NCBI RefSeq assembly: GCF_002017865.1
Contig: NZ_MTJN01000002.1
Coordinates: 3,658,001-3,722,000 of the forward strand
Reading direction: 5' to 3'
Source of the DNA: Rhodoferax fermentans
GTDB lineage: Bacteria > Pseudomonadota > Gammaproteobacteria > Burkholderiales > Burkholderiaceae_C
DNA: 64,000 nucleotides
This document shows, piece after piece, positions 28,644 through 38,383 of the stretch. The notes beneath the pieces were generated by a model, which worked only from the letters and a program-made list of their open reading frames with translations, was not told where the DNA came from and did no database searches. Numbering within the stretch: position 1 is the stretch's first letter; every line of letters begins with the position of its first letter. The position numbers and the translations under genes were made by a program.

Positions 28644-29465
28644 ATGCCAAACCGCACTGTTTTTTTTGTCTCTGATGGCACCGGCATCACCGCCGAAACC
28701 TTTGGCAATGCCATCCTGAATCAATTTGAGGCGAATCTGCACCGGGTCAGGTTGCCGTTCACTGACAGTGTGGACAAGGCACACACGGTCGTCAGGCAGA
28801 TCAACCATGCGGCCATGATTGACAACAAGCGCCCTATCGTTTTTCTGACGCTGGCCAACACCGAGGTGCTGCGGGTCATCTCCGACAACTGCAGCGGCAT
28901 GCTGATGGACATGTTCGGCACCTTTGTCCACCCATTGGAAGAAGAACTGGGCCTCAAATCCAACCACCGTATTGGTCGATTCAGTGACTCGAGCAAAAGC
29001 GAGGAGTACCAGTCCCGCATCGAAGCCATCAACTTTTCACTGGAGCACGATGATGGCCAATCCAACCGCGACCTGGAAGGCTCCGACGTGATTCTGATTG
29101 GCGTCAGCCGAAGCGGAAAAACCCCAACCTCGCTGTACCTGGCCATGCAATATGGACTGAAGGCCTCCAACTACCCTCTGATTCCGGAGGATTTTGAGCG
29201 CCAAGACCTGCCCGCCGTGCTCAAAGCCCAGCGCAAGAAGTTGTTTGGTCTGACCATTCAGCCCGAACGGCTCAGTGAGATCCGCAACGAGCGCCGACCC
29301 AACTCCAAATACGCCTCTCTGGCCAACTGCCGCCATGAGGTCAAGGAAGCGGAAGCCATGATGCGTCGGTCCGGCATTCGGTGGTTGTCCACCACCACCA
29401 AATCAATCGAAGAAATCTCCACCACCATTTTGCAAGAGCTGCGCCCGGAGCGATTGACTTACTGA
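28644..29465 (+). CDS. ppsR: PEP synthetase regulatory kinase/pyrophosphorylase PpsR
   Basis: This 273-residue bifunctional enzyme inactivates PEP synthase by ADP-dependent phosphorylation of a threonine and reactivates it by phosphate-dependent removal. The start [20 protein letters not shown] and the P-loop-like [15 protein letters not shown] (about 151-165) are diagnostic of the DUF299 family. The divergent position next to ppsA supports the role. Confidence 0.95.
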   Translation: MPNRTVFFVSDGTGITAETFGNAILNQFEANLHRVRLPFTDSVDKAHTVVRQINHAAMIDNKRPIVFLTLANTEVLRVISDNCSGMLMDMFGTFVHPLEEELGLKSNHRIGRFSDSSKSEEYQSRIEAINFSLEHDDGQSNRDLEGSDVILIGVSRSGKTPTSLYLAMQYGLKASNYPLIPEDFERQDLPAVLKAQRKKLFGLTIQPERLSEIRNERRPNSKYASLANCRHEVKEAEAMMRRSGIRWLSTTTKSIEEISTTILQELRPERLTY

Positions 29466-29528
29466 CCAGACTGCAGTTTGCCCTGACCACGGGCTTGCGC
29501 CCGCCACACCCAAGACCCTCGCATCAGA

Positions 29529-30209
29529 TTGAAGCTCTTTTTTCTCAGCTGTGGGGTGTTGTGTGGCCACCTGGTTTTGATCGGCTGGTCGGAACTGGGC
29601 TCACCGGAGCAACCAGACAGGGCACCACCACCTGTTCAGACCCGACAGATCCTGGTACCCTCTCCCGCAGAGAAACCGCCAGCACCAATGTCCCAGGCCT
29701 CTGTCGACAAGCGCCTGCCAGCCACCAAGCCCGTGAGCAACCGGACAACCCCTGTGGTGCAGGCAGTACAACCTACGCCAAAGCCAGACAGCAACGCACC
29801 CATCCCCTTGCCGACCGGAGCCAATGCAGAGCATGGGTCACCGGCTAAAGCCGACGGCGCCGCCCCCATGACGGCCTCGACGCCCGAAGCGACGGTTGGC
29901 GGCAGAAATACATCTTCAAGCGAGGTGCACTTGCCATCCAGCCAGGCAGATTACCTGAACAACCCGCAGCCGCCCTATCCCGCGCTGAGCCTCAGACTAC
30001 GAGAAAGCGGCAAGGTCATGGTGCGGGTGTTGATTGGCAGGAATGGCCGAGCGTTGCGGGGTGAAGTTGTCAAATCCAGCGGATTTGAACGCTTGGACCA
30101 GTCGGCCTTGAGAGCCGTTCTGGCCTGGCGTTATGTGCCCGGCAAAGTTGATGGGCATGCACAGGACATGTGGTTTGATGTGCCGATCAGCTTCAGGCTG
30201 CCCAACTGA
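29529..30209 (+). CDS. Energy transducer TonB (solitary)
   Basis: This 226-residue TonB-like protein has a short N-terminal hydrophobic anchor. A Pro/Lys/Glu-rich periplasmic spacer follows (to about residue 130). The C-terminal TonB domain includes YPALSLRLRESGKVMVRVLIG, SSGFERLDQSALRAV and WRYVPGK. The start is a TTG at 29529 without a clear Shine-Dalgarno. There are no exbB/exbD genes next to it, unlike the second tonB near 55.5 kb. It follows ppsR by 63 bases. Confidence 0.85.
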   Translation: MKLFFLSCGVLCGHLVLIGWSELGSPEQPDRAPPPVQTRQILVPSPAEKPPAPMSQASVDKRLPATKPVSNRTTPVVQAVQPTPKPDSNAPIPLPTGANAEHGSPAKADGAAPMTASTPEATVGGRNTSSSEVHLPSSQADYLNNPQPPYPALSLRLRESGKVMVRVLIGRNGRALRGEVVKSSGFERLDQSALRAVLAWRYVPGKVDGHAQDMWFDVPISFRLPN

Positions 30210-30224
30210 TCACCACCATGTAGA

Positions 30225-30632
30225 TCAAAGGGCCAATGCGGCAATACCTGCGCGCGCGATTTGCGCATCTTCACTGGACTTGACACCGCTGACGCCCACC
30301 GCCCCCAGGCACAACCCATCCTTCAGGATCGGCACCGCACCTTCCAACAAACCGTCTACCGCAGGCACACTCAAAAAGGCGGTGCGTCCACCATTCACGA
30401 TGTCTTCATAGGCCTTGCTCTCACGCCGGCCCAAGGCGGCAGTATGGGCCTTGGCTGGCGCGATGTGGGCGGTCAGGGCAGCTGCACCATCCAGGCGCTG
30501 CAGCCACAACAAGTGGCCACCATCGTCCACGATGGCAATGGACACCGCCCACTGGTTGCGCAGCGCCTCGGCTTCAGCAGCCGCTGCGATTTGTTTGACA
30601 TCGGACAATTCAAGAAACATTTTGGTTTTCAT
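30225..30632 (-). CDS. GlcG/HbpS-like heme-binding domain protein
   Basis: This 135-residue protein is of the GlcG/DUF336 family. It contains LSDVKQIAAAAEAEALRNQW, VSIAIVDDGGHLLWLQRLDGA and GAVPILKDGLCLGAVGVSG. Family members bind heme or cobalamin-like ligands, or occur near glycolate genes; none of those genes is adjacent here. I chose the ATG at 30632; a TTG lies one codon upstream. It is convergent with the solitary tonB. Confidence 0.82.
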   Translation of the reverse strand: MKTKMFLELSDVKQIAAAAEAEALRNQWAVSIAIVDDGGHLLWLQRLDGAAALTAHIAPAKAHTAALGRRESKAYEDIVNGGRTAFLSVPAVDGLLEGAVPILKDGLCLGAVGVSGVKSSEDAQIARAGIAALAL

Positions 30633-30817
30633 CAACAGGACTCTTCATGAGCTAAAACATCAAGCATAACGGTGTTCAAGCAGCGCTGTGCCTCTGTTCA
30701 GGTCACAAGTAGCCTCACGAAAAGTAGGAGCTTGCATCCGCTTTTTTTGGAAAGAGTGCCTGCCCACGCTTAAACTCTGCGCGTCTTCATGTTTTCCGGC
30801 AGAAAAGGAGTATTGGT

Positions 30818-31513
30818 ATGACCGATCACATTCAATCGATTGACCGCAGCTACGGCTTGAACGCTGGTGCACAACAACGCAACCGCGTCTTGCGCAACAC
30901 CTATTGGTTGCTGGCACTCAGCCTGGTGCCGACCGTTTTGGGTGCCTGGTTAGGTGTCGCCACAGGCATCACCCAATCTTTGGGTGGTGGTCTGGGATTG
31001 ATCCTGTTCCTGGGCGGGGCTTTTGGCTTCATCTTCGCCATTGAGAAAACCAAGAATTCCGCCGCTGGTGTGCCAGTGCTGCTGGGTTTCACCTTTTTCA
31101 TGGGCCTGATGTTGTCGCGCATGATTGCCATGGTGCTAGGCTTCAAAAACGGCCCAGAGCTGGTGATGACCGCCTTTGGTGGCACGGCCGGTGTGTTTTT
31201 TGCCATGGCCAGCCTCTCCAGCGTGATCAAACGTGACCTCTCTGGCATGGGCAAGTGGCTGTTTGTGGGAGCCCTGGCCATCATGGTGGGTGGCATCATC
31301 AACGTGTTTGTGGGCTCCACCGCTGGCATGATGGCGATCTCGGTGATGGCAATTGGTGTGTTCAGCGCCTATATGCTGTACGACCTCAAGCGCATCATCG
31401 ACGGCGGCGAAACCAACTACATCAGCGCCACCTTGGCGCTCTACCTGGACATCATCAACGTGTTCCAGAGCCTGCTGGCCCTGCTGGGCATCATGGGTGG
31501 CGAACGCGACTGA
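30818..31513 (+). CDS. Bax inhibitor-1/YccA family membrane protein
   Basis: This 231-residue inner-membrane protein has about seven hydrophobic helices. The BI-1 features include a soluble N-terminus, RNTYWLLALSLVPTVLGAWL, VFFAMASLSSVIKRDLSGMG and YDLKRIIDGGETNYISATL near the end. YccA-type members modulate the FtsH protease, and others act as pH-sensitive calcium leaks. GGAGT lies upstream of the start and a strong terminator follows. Confidence 0.92.
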   Translation: MTDHIQSIDRSYGLNAGAQQRNRVLRNTYWLLALSLVPTVLGAWLGVATGITQSLGGGLGLILFLGGAFGFIFAIEKTKNSAAGVPVLLGFTFFMGLMLSRMIAMVLGFKNGPELVMTAFGGTAGVFFAMASLSSVIKRDLSGMGKWLFVGALAIMVGGIINVFVGSTAGMMAISVMAIGVFSAYMLYDLKRIIDGGETNYISATLALYLDIINVFQSLLALLGIMGGERD

Positions 31514-31544
31514 TCTGCTCCCCGCACGCCCCAAGCGTCAGAAC

Positions 31545-31568
31545 AAAAGGCCCATCCGGGCCTTTTTT
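31545..31568 (+). terminator. Terminator after the BI-1 gene
   Basis: AAAAGGCCC pairs with GGGCCTTTT around ATCC, and the sequence ends in a run of six T. It is a clear Rho-independent terminator 32 bases after the stop. Confidence 0.85.
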
Positions 31569-31647
31569 CTTGTTTTGTGGATGGGGCGTCGTGGTTGAAT
31601 CAAAATCCCCCTTTGCCGATTCATTCCCTTTTTGCGCTTTACCCTCT

Positions 31648-31998
31648 ATGTCCAGACGCTTGCTGATCCTTTGTGTGGCCTTGCTGCTGGCGGGCTGCGA
31701 CCTGCTGGGCTTGGGGCCTGACCCCAGAATTGCCCAAAAAGAGGCAGAAGCCAAAGCCGTTGGTGCCGCTTGCCGCAATGGCCTGCGCAGTATCGAAGAC
31801 TGTTATGCCCTGAACAAGGGCATCAACAAAGCAGCGATTTACGCAGGCTGGCTGGAAATGGACGCCTATATGCGGGAAAACAAGCTGGAAGGTCAGCGCG
31901 CCGAGATTGTGGCGCCGGCTGCCACACCTGCGCCCCCTGCTGAAGAAATCATCGAAGAACCCAAGGCCAAGACCAAAACCAAAGCCGGAGCCCACTGA
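31648..31998 (+). CDS. Small lipoprotein of unknown function
   Basis: This 116-residue protein has a lipoprotein signal peptide: a short basic start, then LLILCVALLLAGC with the lipobox cysteine at 17. Two more cysteines (AACRNGLRSIEDCYALN) may form a disulfide. The tail is rich in Pro, Glu and Lys (KAKTKTKAGAH). The start at 31648 gives a normal signal peptide; a longer frame upstream has none. I do not recognise the family. Confidence 0.75.
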   Translation: MSRRLLILCVALLLAGCDLLGLGPDPRIAQKEAEAKAVGAACRNGLRSIEDCYALNKGINKAAIYAGWLEMDAYMRENKLEGQRAEIVAPAATPAPPAEEIIEEPKAKTKTKAGAH

Positions 31999-32041
31999 CC
32001 GCAACGTCGGTCAGCACGGGTTCAAGAAGACACCGCCTCAG

Positions 32042-33481
32042 TTACACCGCCAGATCAAAAACAGCCATGCTCTCCACATGCGCTGTGTGCGGGAACATGT
32101 TGACCACACCAGCAGCCGTGCAGCGGTAACCCGCCTGATGCACCAGCAGACCCGCATCCCGCGCCAGGGTCGACGGATTACAACTCACATACACAATGCG
32201 TTTGGGTGGCGTCCAGCCCTGAGCACCCGGGGTCGGTGGCAATTCGGAGGTACCCAGGCGTTGCCGATGCAGTTCGGCCAAGGCCAGCGCCAGCGCAAAC
32301 GCACCTTCACGCGGTGGATCCACCAGCCACTTGTCCGCCACACCGTCCTTCACCAGCATCTCCGGGGTGATCTCAAACAGGTTACGAGCTACAAAAGAAG
32401 TAGTGCACAGCCCTTTATTGATAAGGGCTTGAGCACGATTTTCCTCATAATTCTGGCGCGCGCGTGCCACCAGCACCTCGCTGCCCTCAATGCCCAAGAC
32501 CTCCGCCGCTTGGGTGGCGATGGGCAAGGTGAAGTTGCCCAGGCCACAAAACCAGTCAATCACGCGCTCATCTTTTTGTGCATCGAGCAAACGCAAGGCC
32601 CGTGACACCAGCACCCGGTTGATCTGCGGGTTGACTTGGGTGAAATCCGTCGGTTTAAACGGCATGGTGATGCCAAACTCAGGCAGCGCGTAAGACAGCG
32701 CCTCGCCCCCTTCGTCGAGCAGACATACTGTCTCCGGGCCCTTGGATTGCAGCCACCACTGGACCGGCGGGTTGGCTGCCGCAAAAACACGCAAGCGCTG
32801 CAAATCTGCCTGGCTGAGGGGCTCCAGATGCCGCAGCACCAGAGCAATCACCTTGTCGCCACACGCCAGCTCGATCTGGGGGCAGGTTTCCACCGCGTCG
32901 AGTGAGCCAATCAGGTCGCGCAGCGGCATCAGCATCGCACTGACTTGCGGTGGCAACACCGGGCAGACCTTCATGTCGGCGACATAGCGGCTCTTGCGTT
33001 CATGAAAACCAATCAACACCGTGCCCTTTTTGCGGACAAAACGCACCGACAGACGTGCCCGATAACGGTAACCCCAAGTTGGCCCCTCAATCGGCCGCAG
33101 CATCTGCTCGGGCTTGACCTTGCCCAGGTGCCACAAGTTGTCTTCCAGGGCACGTTGTTTGACCGCCACCTGTGCGGCGCTGTGCAAATGCTGCATCTTG
33201 CAGCCACCACAGGCGCCCGCATGCAAACCAAAGTGCGGGCAACCGGGCTGCACACGCTGGGACGAGGCGCGATGGATCTGGGTCAGCGTGCCCTGCTCCC
33301 AGTTGTTCTTGTGGCGGTTGATGTTGGCGCTGACCCACTCAAAAGGCAGGGCACCTTCAATAAAAACCACCTTGCCATCGGCCTTGTGGGCCACGCCTTG
33401 GGCGTCCAGGTCGAGGGATTCGACCTGCAGCCAATGGTCAGGATATGCCGCCACAGCGGTTGTTTCTTTTGTATCTGTCAT
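32042..33481 (-). CDS. rlmD: 23S rRNA (uracil-1939-C5)-methyltransferase RlmD
   Basis: This 479-residue SAM-dependent enzyme methylates U1939 of 23S rRNA. A TRAM domain at the N-terminus is followed by iron-sulfur cysteines in [19 protein letters not shown]. The methyltransferase domain has [14 protein letters not shown], and the catalytic cysteine lies in [13 protein letters not shown]. At about residues 346-359 the stretch [15 protein letters not shown] is about eight residues longer than in E. coli RlmD; it is encoded by a copy of the dispersed repeat. The ATG at 33481 is preferred over an upstream alternative start. Confidence 0.93.
   Translation of the reverse strand: MTDTKETTAVAAYPDHWLQVESLDLDAQGVAHKADGKVVFIEGALPFEWVSANINRHKNNWEQGTLTQIHRASSQRVQPGCPHFGLHAGACGGCKMQHLHSAAQVAVKQRALEDNLWHLGKVKPEQMLRPIEGPTWGYRYRARLSVRFVRKKGTVLIGFHERKSRYVADMKVCPVLPPQVSAMLMPLRDLIGSLDAVETCPQIELACGDKVIALVLRHLEPLSQADLQRLRVFAAANPPVQWWLQSKGPETVCLLDEGGEALSYALPEFGITMPFKPTDFTQVNPQINRVLVSRALRLLDAQKDERVIDWFCGLGNFTLPIATQAAEVLGIEGSEVLVARARQNYEENRAQALINKGLCTTSFVARNLFEITPEMLVKDGVADKWLVDPPREGAFALALALAELHRQRLGTSELPPTPGAQGWTPPKRIVYVSCNPSTLARDAGLLVHQAGYRCTAAGVVNMFPHTAHVESMAVFDLAV
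32405..32444. repeat. Dispersed palindromic repeat, copy D (inside rlmD)
   Basis: GCACAGCCCTTTATT is followed by GATAAGGGCTTGAGCACG and ATTTTCC. The two hairpin arms and the GAGxxxxATTTT flank match the other copies. The repeat keeps the rlmD frame open and encodes residues near ALINKGL. Confidence 0.75.
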
Positions 33482-33537
33482 GGAATCGAGGCAAAAAATG
33501 ACGTGCAACGTCAAGCCCGGCCGAACCGGGACACCAC

Positions 33538-34395
33538 TTAACGGGCTGGCAGGTATTTGGTGGGGTCAACCGGCTTGCCTTGGCGGCGCACCTCAAAGTG
33601 CAGCTTGACACGGTCGGCGTCACTGCTGCCCATCTCGGCAATCTTCTGCCCCTTGAGCACCGACTGGTCTTCCTTGACCAGCAAGGTCTGGTTGTGGGCG
33701 TAAGCGGTCAGATAGACGTTGTTGTGTTTGAGGATGATCAGGTTGCCATAACCACGCAGGCCAGCGCCCACGTACACCACCCGACCATCGGCGGCAGCCA
33801 AGACGGGTTCTCCAGCCTTGCCACCAATGTCCACACCCTTGTTCTTGACATCGTCAAACCCGGCCAGAATCGTGCCGTTGGCGGGCCAGATCCAGTTGAT
33901 GTCGTCTTCTGCCAGGACTGGCTTGCTCGCGGCACTGGCTGGCGCCGATGCCGGAGTTGCGGATTCAGAGGCCGCAGCCTGGGGTGCCGACGCGGGTGTA
34001 GCAACCACCTGTGGTTTGGTAACAGGTTTAACCACCACTTCGCTGCTGACCGGCGGCACCACACGCAGCACCTGGCCCACCTCGATGCGGTTGGGGTTCT
34101 CAAGCTGGTTCCAACGCACCACCTCCTGCATGCTCTGGCCATGTTCCAGGGAGATTCTCAGCAAGGTGTCACCGGGTTTGACGGTGTAGTAGCCCGGTTT
34201 ACCCGCATTCTCAAAACCTGGTGGCTGATTGACCGGAGCGATCACGGTCGGAGTCGGCGCAGTGGGTGCGCCCTGCCTGAGCGGTCGGTCCTCCACTGGT
34301 GCGCGGTTGAGGGTCTTTGAACCACAACCCACCAGCACCAGCGTCAACAACGCCAGACCCATCCCCCAACCAATTCGTCGAAACTCACGCATCAT
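33538..34395 (-). CDS. nlpD: Murein hydrolase activator NlpD-type lipoprotein
   Basis: This 285-residue outer-membrane-type lipoprotein has a signal peptide ending in the lipobox LVLVGC. A LysM domain ([19 protein letters not shown], then [18 protein letters not shown]) is followed by an Ala/Ser/Pro linker and a LytM/M23 domain. In the M23 domain the zinc residues are degenerate: NKGVDIGG lacks the first histidine, and KLHFEVR has LH where active enzymes have HxH. That fits NlpD, which activates an amidase instead of cutting murein. AGGA precedes the chosen ATG at 34395. It follows surE and pcm in the classical order. Confidence 0.9.
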   Translation of the reverse strand: MMREFRRIGWGMGLALLTLVLVGCGSKTLNRAPVEDRPLRQGAPTAPTPTVIAPVNQPPGFENAGKPGYYTVKPGDTLLRISLEHGQSMQEVVRWNQLENPNRIEVGQVLRVVPPVSSEVVVKPVTKPQVVATPASAPQAAASESATPASAPASAASKPVLAEDDINWIWPANGTILAGFDDVKNKGVDIGGKAGEPVLAAADGRVVYVGAGLRGYGNLIILKHNNVYLTAYAHNQTLLVKEDQSVLKGQKIAEMGSSDADRVKLHFEVRRQGKPVDPTKYLPAR

Positions 34396-34405
34396 AAACA
34401 TCCTG

Positions 34406-35200
34406 TCATGCAATACCCGATTTTAAAGGGACGAAATGAACCGCCTCCATCACGGTCTGGCGTAATCCTTGTGGCGTCTTGTCAACCACCACCAAAGCCT
34501 GGCGCCCGGGGCTCTGCGCTCCGGCCGCCACTGGCGCCACCAAACGCCCGCCCACCGCCAACTGGTCCAGCCAGCAAGTTGGCAAGGCTTCCCCTCCTGC
34601 GGCGGCAATGATGCCTGCGTACGGAGCGCCCTTGGCATACCCCAGCATGCCGTCACCAAATAACAAATGCACATTGGCCAGACGGAAAGGCCGCAGGTTG
34701 TCGCGTGCTTTGTCATGCAAACCGCGCAGCCGCTCGATCGAATACACCTCGCTGCACACATGGCTTAGCAAAGCGGCCTGGTAACCGCAGCCGGTACCAA
34801 TCTCCAGCACCCGCCCCAGGCGAGAAGTCTGGCCCTGCAGCAACAGCTCCAACATGCGCGACACCACGCCCGGCTTAGAAATGGTCTGGCCCAGCCCAAT
34901 CGGCAGGCTGGTGTCTTCATACGCCTGGTTGACCAGTGCGGAGTCGACAAAGCGGTGCCGCTCCACCTGCCCCAAAGCGGCCAGCACACGCTTGTCCGAG
35001 ATGCCTTGTTGCGCCAGTTTGTTGACCATGCTCAAACGCACCGCACTTGAATCCATGCCCAAACCGGTCGGCGCAGGTGCGGGACGGTGGCTGGCCAACC
35101 GGCTTACAGCTGGTGGCGGTGGTACTGCGGTCTGGATTGGCCCCAGACGCGCCGGAAAACCTGGGCGGGCTTTGACGCCCGCCTGACGATGGCTCGTCAT
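34406..35200 (-). CDS. pcm: Protein-L-isoaspartate O-methyltransferase
   Basis: This 264-residue repair enzyme methylates isoaspartyl residues in aged proteins using SAM. It contains EDTSLPIGLGQTISKPG, LEIGTGCGYQAALLSHV and RLVAPVAAG. About 50 residues precede the conserved core, longer than in E. coli, and they are Pro/Ala-rich. The ATG at 35200 overlaps the surE stop (ATGA). Confidence 0.94.
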   Translation of the reverse strand: MTSHRQAGVKARPGFPARLGPIQTAVPPPPAVSRLASHRPAPAPTGLGMDSSAVRLSMVNKLAQQGISDKRVLAALGQVERHRFVDSALVNQAYEDTSLPIGLGQTISKPGVVSRMLELLLQGQTSRLGRVLEIGTGCGYQAALLSHVCSEVYSIERLRGLHDKARDNLRPFRLANVHLLFGDGMLGYAKGAPYAGIIAAAGGEALPTCWLDQLAVGGRLVAPVAAGAQSPGRQALVVVDKTPQGLRQTVMEAVHFVPLKSGIA

Positions 35201-35973
35201 CAACCCGGCCCCATGCCCGCAGCCAGGCGCGCGGCAGTCTGCGCCCAGTAGCCCAGGCTGTCGTGGTCGGTCAGGTCGATCTTGAGGGGGGTGATCGCGA
35301 TATGGCCCTGTGCGGTGGCGTGGAAGTCGGTGCCATCGGCATCGTCTTTGGCCGCGCCAGCGGCACCAATCCAGTACATGGTTTCATTGCGTGGACTGAG
35401 TTGGGTGATGACCGGCTCAGCCGCATGACGCCGCCCCAGACGGCACAACTTGACATGGCCCAACTGATCTTCGGGCAAGTTGGGGATGTTGACATTGAGC
35501 AGCCAGGCGCTGCTGCCCAGCAGATTCTGCTGCGACATCTGTAACACCAGGTCACGTGCCTTGCGCGCTGCAGCGTCCAGGTGCAACCAGTCACGCTGGA
35601 CCTGGGAAAAGGCGATCGAGGGAATGCCAAACAGGTAACCCTCCATCGCCGCTCCCACGGTGCCCGAGTAAATGGTGTCGTCACCCATGTTGGCGCCGTT
35701 GTTGATGCCCGACACCACCAGGTCCGGCCGGTAGTCCAGCAACCCCGTCAGCGCGATGTGCAGGCAGTCGGCCGGTGTGCCATTGACATATCGGAACCCG
35801 TTGGCCGCCCGGTGAACGTACAAGGGTGAATGCAGCGTCAGCGCATTGGACTTGGCGCTGTTGTTGTGTTCCGGTGCCACCACCTCGACCTCGGCCACGT
35901 CTTTGAGGGCCTCGTACAAGGCCACGATGCCCGGTGCCTGAAAGCCATCGTCGTTTGATATCAGAATTTTCAT
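35200..35973 (-). CDS. surE: 5'/3'-nucleotidase SurE
   Basis: This 257-residue metal-dependent phosphatase removes phosphate from nucleoside monophosphates. It starts [16 protein letters not shown], whose two aspartates bind metal, and has [22 protein letters not shown]. It is the first gene of surE-pcm-nlpD, with four-base overlaps or very short gaps between the genes. Confidence 0.96.
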   Translation of the reverse strand: MKILISNDDGFQAPGIVALYEALKDVAEVEVVAPEHNNSAKSNALTLHSPLYVHRAANGFRYVNGTPADCLHIALTGLLDYRPDLVVSGINNGANMGDDTIYSGTVGAAMEGYLFGIPSIAFSQVQRDWLHLDAAARKARDLVLQMSQQNLLGSSAWLLNVNIPNLPEDQLGHVKLCRLGRRHAAEPVITQLSPRNETMYWIGAAGAAKDDADGTDFHATAQGHIAITPLKIDLTDHDSLGYWAQTAARLAAGMGPG

Positions 35974-36012
35974 GCGTCCACCTTGTGTCTGAAACCATTG
36001 TAAGTGGCGCCC

Positions 36013-36810
36013 TCACACCGACAGCAGACCTCCCGCCCGGGCCAGCATCAACACCGCCACCCCGACACAAAACCAGGCAAACACTTGCTGCAGACGCGTG
36101 GGGTGGACCCGGTTGGCCAGCCGCCTGCCAGCCAGCAGCGCCACGATGGCGCCAGCGGCAAAGGGCAACGCAATGGCCCAGTTCATGGTGCCGTGTATGG
36201 TGGCAGACATCACACCACTCAAGGACACCAGCGCCATCACCGCCAACGAGGTGGCGTGCACACTGCGAATGCTCAGATTGGTGTAACGCGACAGGGCTGG
36301 CACGATCACAAAACCACCGCCGACCCCCAGCAAACCACTGAGCAAACCCGACAGCAAGCCGGTGCCCGCCAACACCTGGGCACACGGGCGTGTCCAGATC
36401 AAGCGCTGATCCACGGTGCTCAGCACACAGGGCGCTCGCGCCTGGGTGGTGGCTGGGGCAGCCAGACTGCGCCAGGCGCTGTACATCAGCACGGCGGAGA
36501 AAGCCACGATCAAAGGCCGATTGGGGATGTGTTGCGCCAGAAAAACGCCGAGTGGTGCCATCACCATCCCCGCCGCCCCCATCAAGGCCGCAGCACGGTA
36601 GCGCACCAGCGCCTCACGCCAGGCCAGGACAGCCCCCAGCGAGGCTGCGGCGAACACCGCCAGCATCCCGATGGGTGCGGCCTGCTGCACCGACAGATGC
36701 AGTCCAAACACCAACAAAGGCACCGACAGGATGCCGCCACCTGCCCCGGTGAAGGCCAACACCAGACCAATCACCGTGCCCAACAGCGCCACCCAGATCA
36801 TCTGGTCCAC
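36013..36810 (-). CDS. TauE/SafE-family sulfite exporter-like permease
   Basis: This 265-residue membrane protein has two repeats of about four helices each. They carry the family motifs GTVIGLVLAFTGAGGGILSVP and GLLSGLLGVGGGFVIVPAL. The family exports sulfite or organosulfonates; the substrate here is unknown. It lies between surE and ccoG on the same strand, with about 127 bases to ccoG. Confidence 0.87.
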   Translation of the reverse strand: MDQMIWVALLGTVIGLVLAFTGAGGGILSVPLLVFGLHLSVQQAAPIGMLAVFAAASLGAVLAWREALVRYRAAALMGAAGMVMAPLGVFLAQHIPNRPLIVAFSAVLMYSAWRSLAAPATTQARAPCVLSTVDQRLIWTRPCAQVLAGTGLLSGLLSGLLGVGGGFVIVPALSRYTNLSIRSVHATSLAVMALVSLSGVMSATIHGTMNWAIALPFAAGAIVALLAGRRLANRVHPTRLQQVFAWFCVGVAVLMLARAGGLLSV

Positions 36811-36937
36811 GCGTGCCCCTGGGTTGCTGATTTGGCAAAAGAAGACATCAGCCAGAACGGCGGCAACCAGCCATCATCATCCAGCTGGGTGCCGACAACG
36901 TCAGCCGACAACAAGGTATACACGTACAAGGTGGCGC

Positions 36938-38380
36938 TTACTCTGGCACAAGGAAGGTAGACTTTTCAAGCAACACCCCTGGGCTGTCCAGTGACTCAAT
37001 CTTGAAGTGGATCTCGTGTGAACCCGGTTTGGCCCCCTCAAACGGCAATTGCACACGCACCGGCACCGTTCGCGCCTCGGTGGACGGCACACTGACCGTG
37101 TCCTGCGAGGTCAGCACCAGACCCGGCAGGCCTTCCACCGAAAAGCGATAACGCTGAGCACTTTCGGTGGCATTCATCACCTGCAAGCGGTACACGTTTT
37201 CGGTTTTGCCCGCTTCCACCACGCGCGCCATCACACCGCGGTCACGCACCACGTCCACCTTAAACGGTGTGCGGGTGAACAGGCTGACCATGATCGCCAG
37301 CACAATCGTCAGCAAAATAGCGGTGTACACCAGAATACGTGGCCGGAACACATGGCGCAGTGTCTGCTTCTGTGTCCACTTGTTGAGCATGGCGTTTTCG
37401 GTCGAGTACTTGACCAGACCACGCGGGTAGCCCACCTTGTCCATGACGGTGTCACACACATCGGCACAGGCACCACAGCCAATACATTCGTACTGCAGCC
37501 CTTTGCGGATATCAATGCCGGTCGGACAGACCTGCACACACAGGCTGCAGTCGACACAGGCCCCCAGATTGAGCTTGGTGGGGTCGGCCTTCTTGGAGCG
37601 TGCGCCACGCGGCTCACCGCGCTCGGCGTCGTAGGTCACGATCAGGGTGTCTTTGTCAAACATCGCACTCTGGAAACGGGCATAGGGGCACATGTGTTTA
37701 CACACCTGTTCCCGCATGAACCCGGCGTTGCCATAGGTGGCAAAACCGTAAAACAACACCCAGAATGTTTCCCAGGGACCAAAGTCCAGGTTCGCCAATT
37801 GGCTCATCATGGCTTGCATGGGCGTGAAATACCCCACAAAGGTGAACCCGGTCCAGACCCCAATGGCCACCCAGATCAGGTGTTTGGCCGTTTTGCGCGC
37901 CAGTTTCTCGGCGGTCATCGGGCCTTCGTCCCGGCGAATGCGGGCCGAGCGGTCCCCCTCCACAAATTTTTCAACCCACAGAAAGATTTCGGTGTAGACC
38001 GTCTGCGGACAGGCATAACCACACCACAACCGACCCGCCACCGCAGTGAAGAGGAACAGCGACAAGGCGGCAATGATCAGCAGACCGGTGAGGTAGATGA
38101 AGTCCTGCGGATACAAGACCAGACCAAAGATGTAAAAACGACGCACCCCCAGGTCAAACAGAACGGCCTGGCGCTGACCCCACTCGACCCAGGGCAATCC
38201 GTAGAAGATGATCTGCGTCACCCACACCATGATCCAGCGCCAATTGGAAAACACCCCTTTGACACTGCGCGGGTAAATTTTTTCGTGAGCGGCATACAAA
38301 GACACCAGCTGTGCCTCGGGCTCGGTCGGCACCGGGGTGATGGGTATCACCTTCTTCTCATTCTTCAATTCGGCATTCAT
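36938..38380 (-). CDS. ccoG: Cytochrome oxidase accessory protein CcoG (RdxA/FixG)
   Basis: This 480-residue membrane iron-sulfur protein helps cbb3 oxidase assembly, probably by reducing copper for its CuB site. Several membrane helices in the first half include WCGYACPQTVYTEIFLWVE. Two ferredoxin-type clusters follow: CVDCSLCVQVCPTGIDI and CIGCGACADVCDTVM. A C-terminal immunoglobulin-like FixG domain ends the protein. No ccoNOP genes are in the window. The metallo-beta-lactamase-fold gene lies three bases upstream, so the two form an operon. Confidence 0.95.
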   Translation of the reverse strand: MNAELKNEKKVIPITPVPTEPEAQLVSLYAAHEKIYPRSVKGVFSNWRWIMVWVTQIIFYGLPWVEWGQRQAVLFDLGVRRFYIFGLVLYPQDFIYLTGLLIIAALSLFLFTAVAGRLWCGYACPQTVYTEIFLWVEKFVEGDRSARIRRDEGPMTAEKLARKTAKHLIWVAIGVWTGFTFVGYFTPMQAMMSQLANLDFGPWETFWVLFYGFATYGNAGFMREQVCKHMCPYARFQSAMFDKDTLIVTYDAERGEPRGARSKKADPTKLNLGACVDCSLCVQVCPTGIDIRKGLQYECIGCGACADVCDTVMDKVGYPRGLVKYSTENAMLNKWTQKQTLRHVFRPRILVYTAILLTIVLAIMVSLFTRTPFKVDVVRDRGVMARVVEAGKTENVYRLQVMNATESAQRYRFSVEGLPGLVLTSQDTVSVPSTEARTVPVRVQLPFEGAKPGSHEIHFKIESLDSPGVLLEKSTFLVPE

Positions 38381-38383
38381 TCG

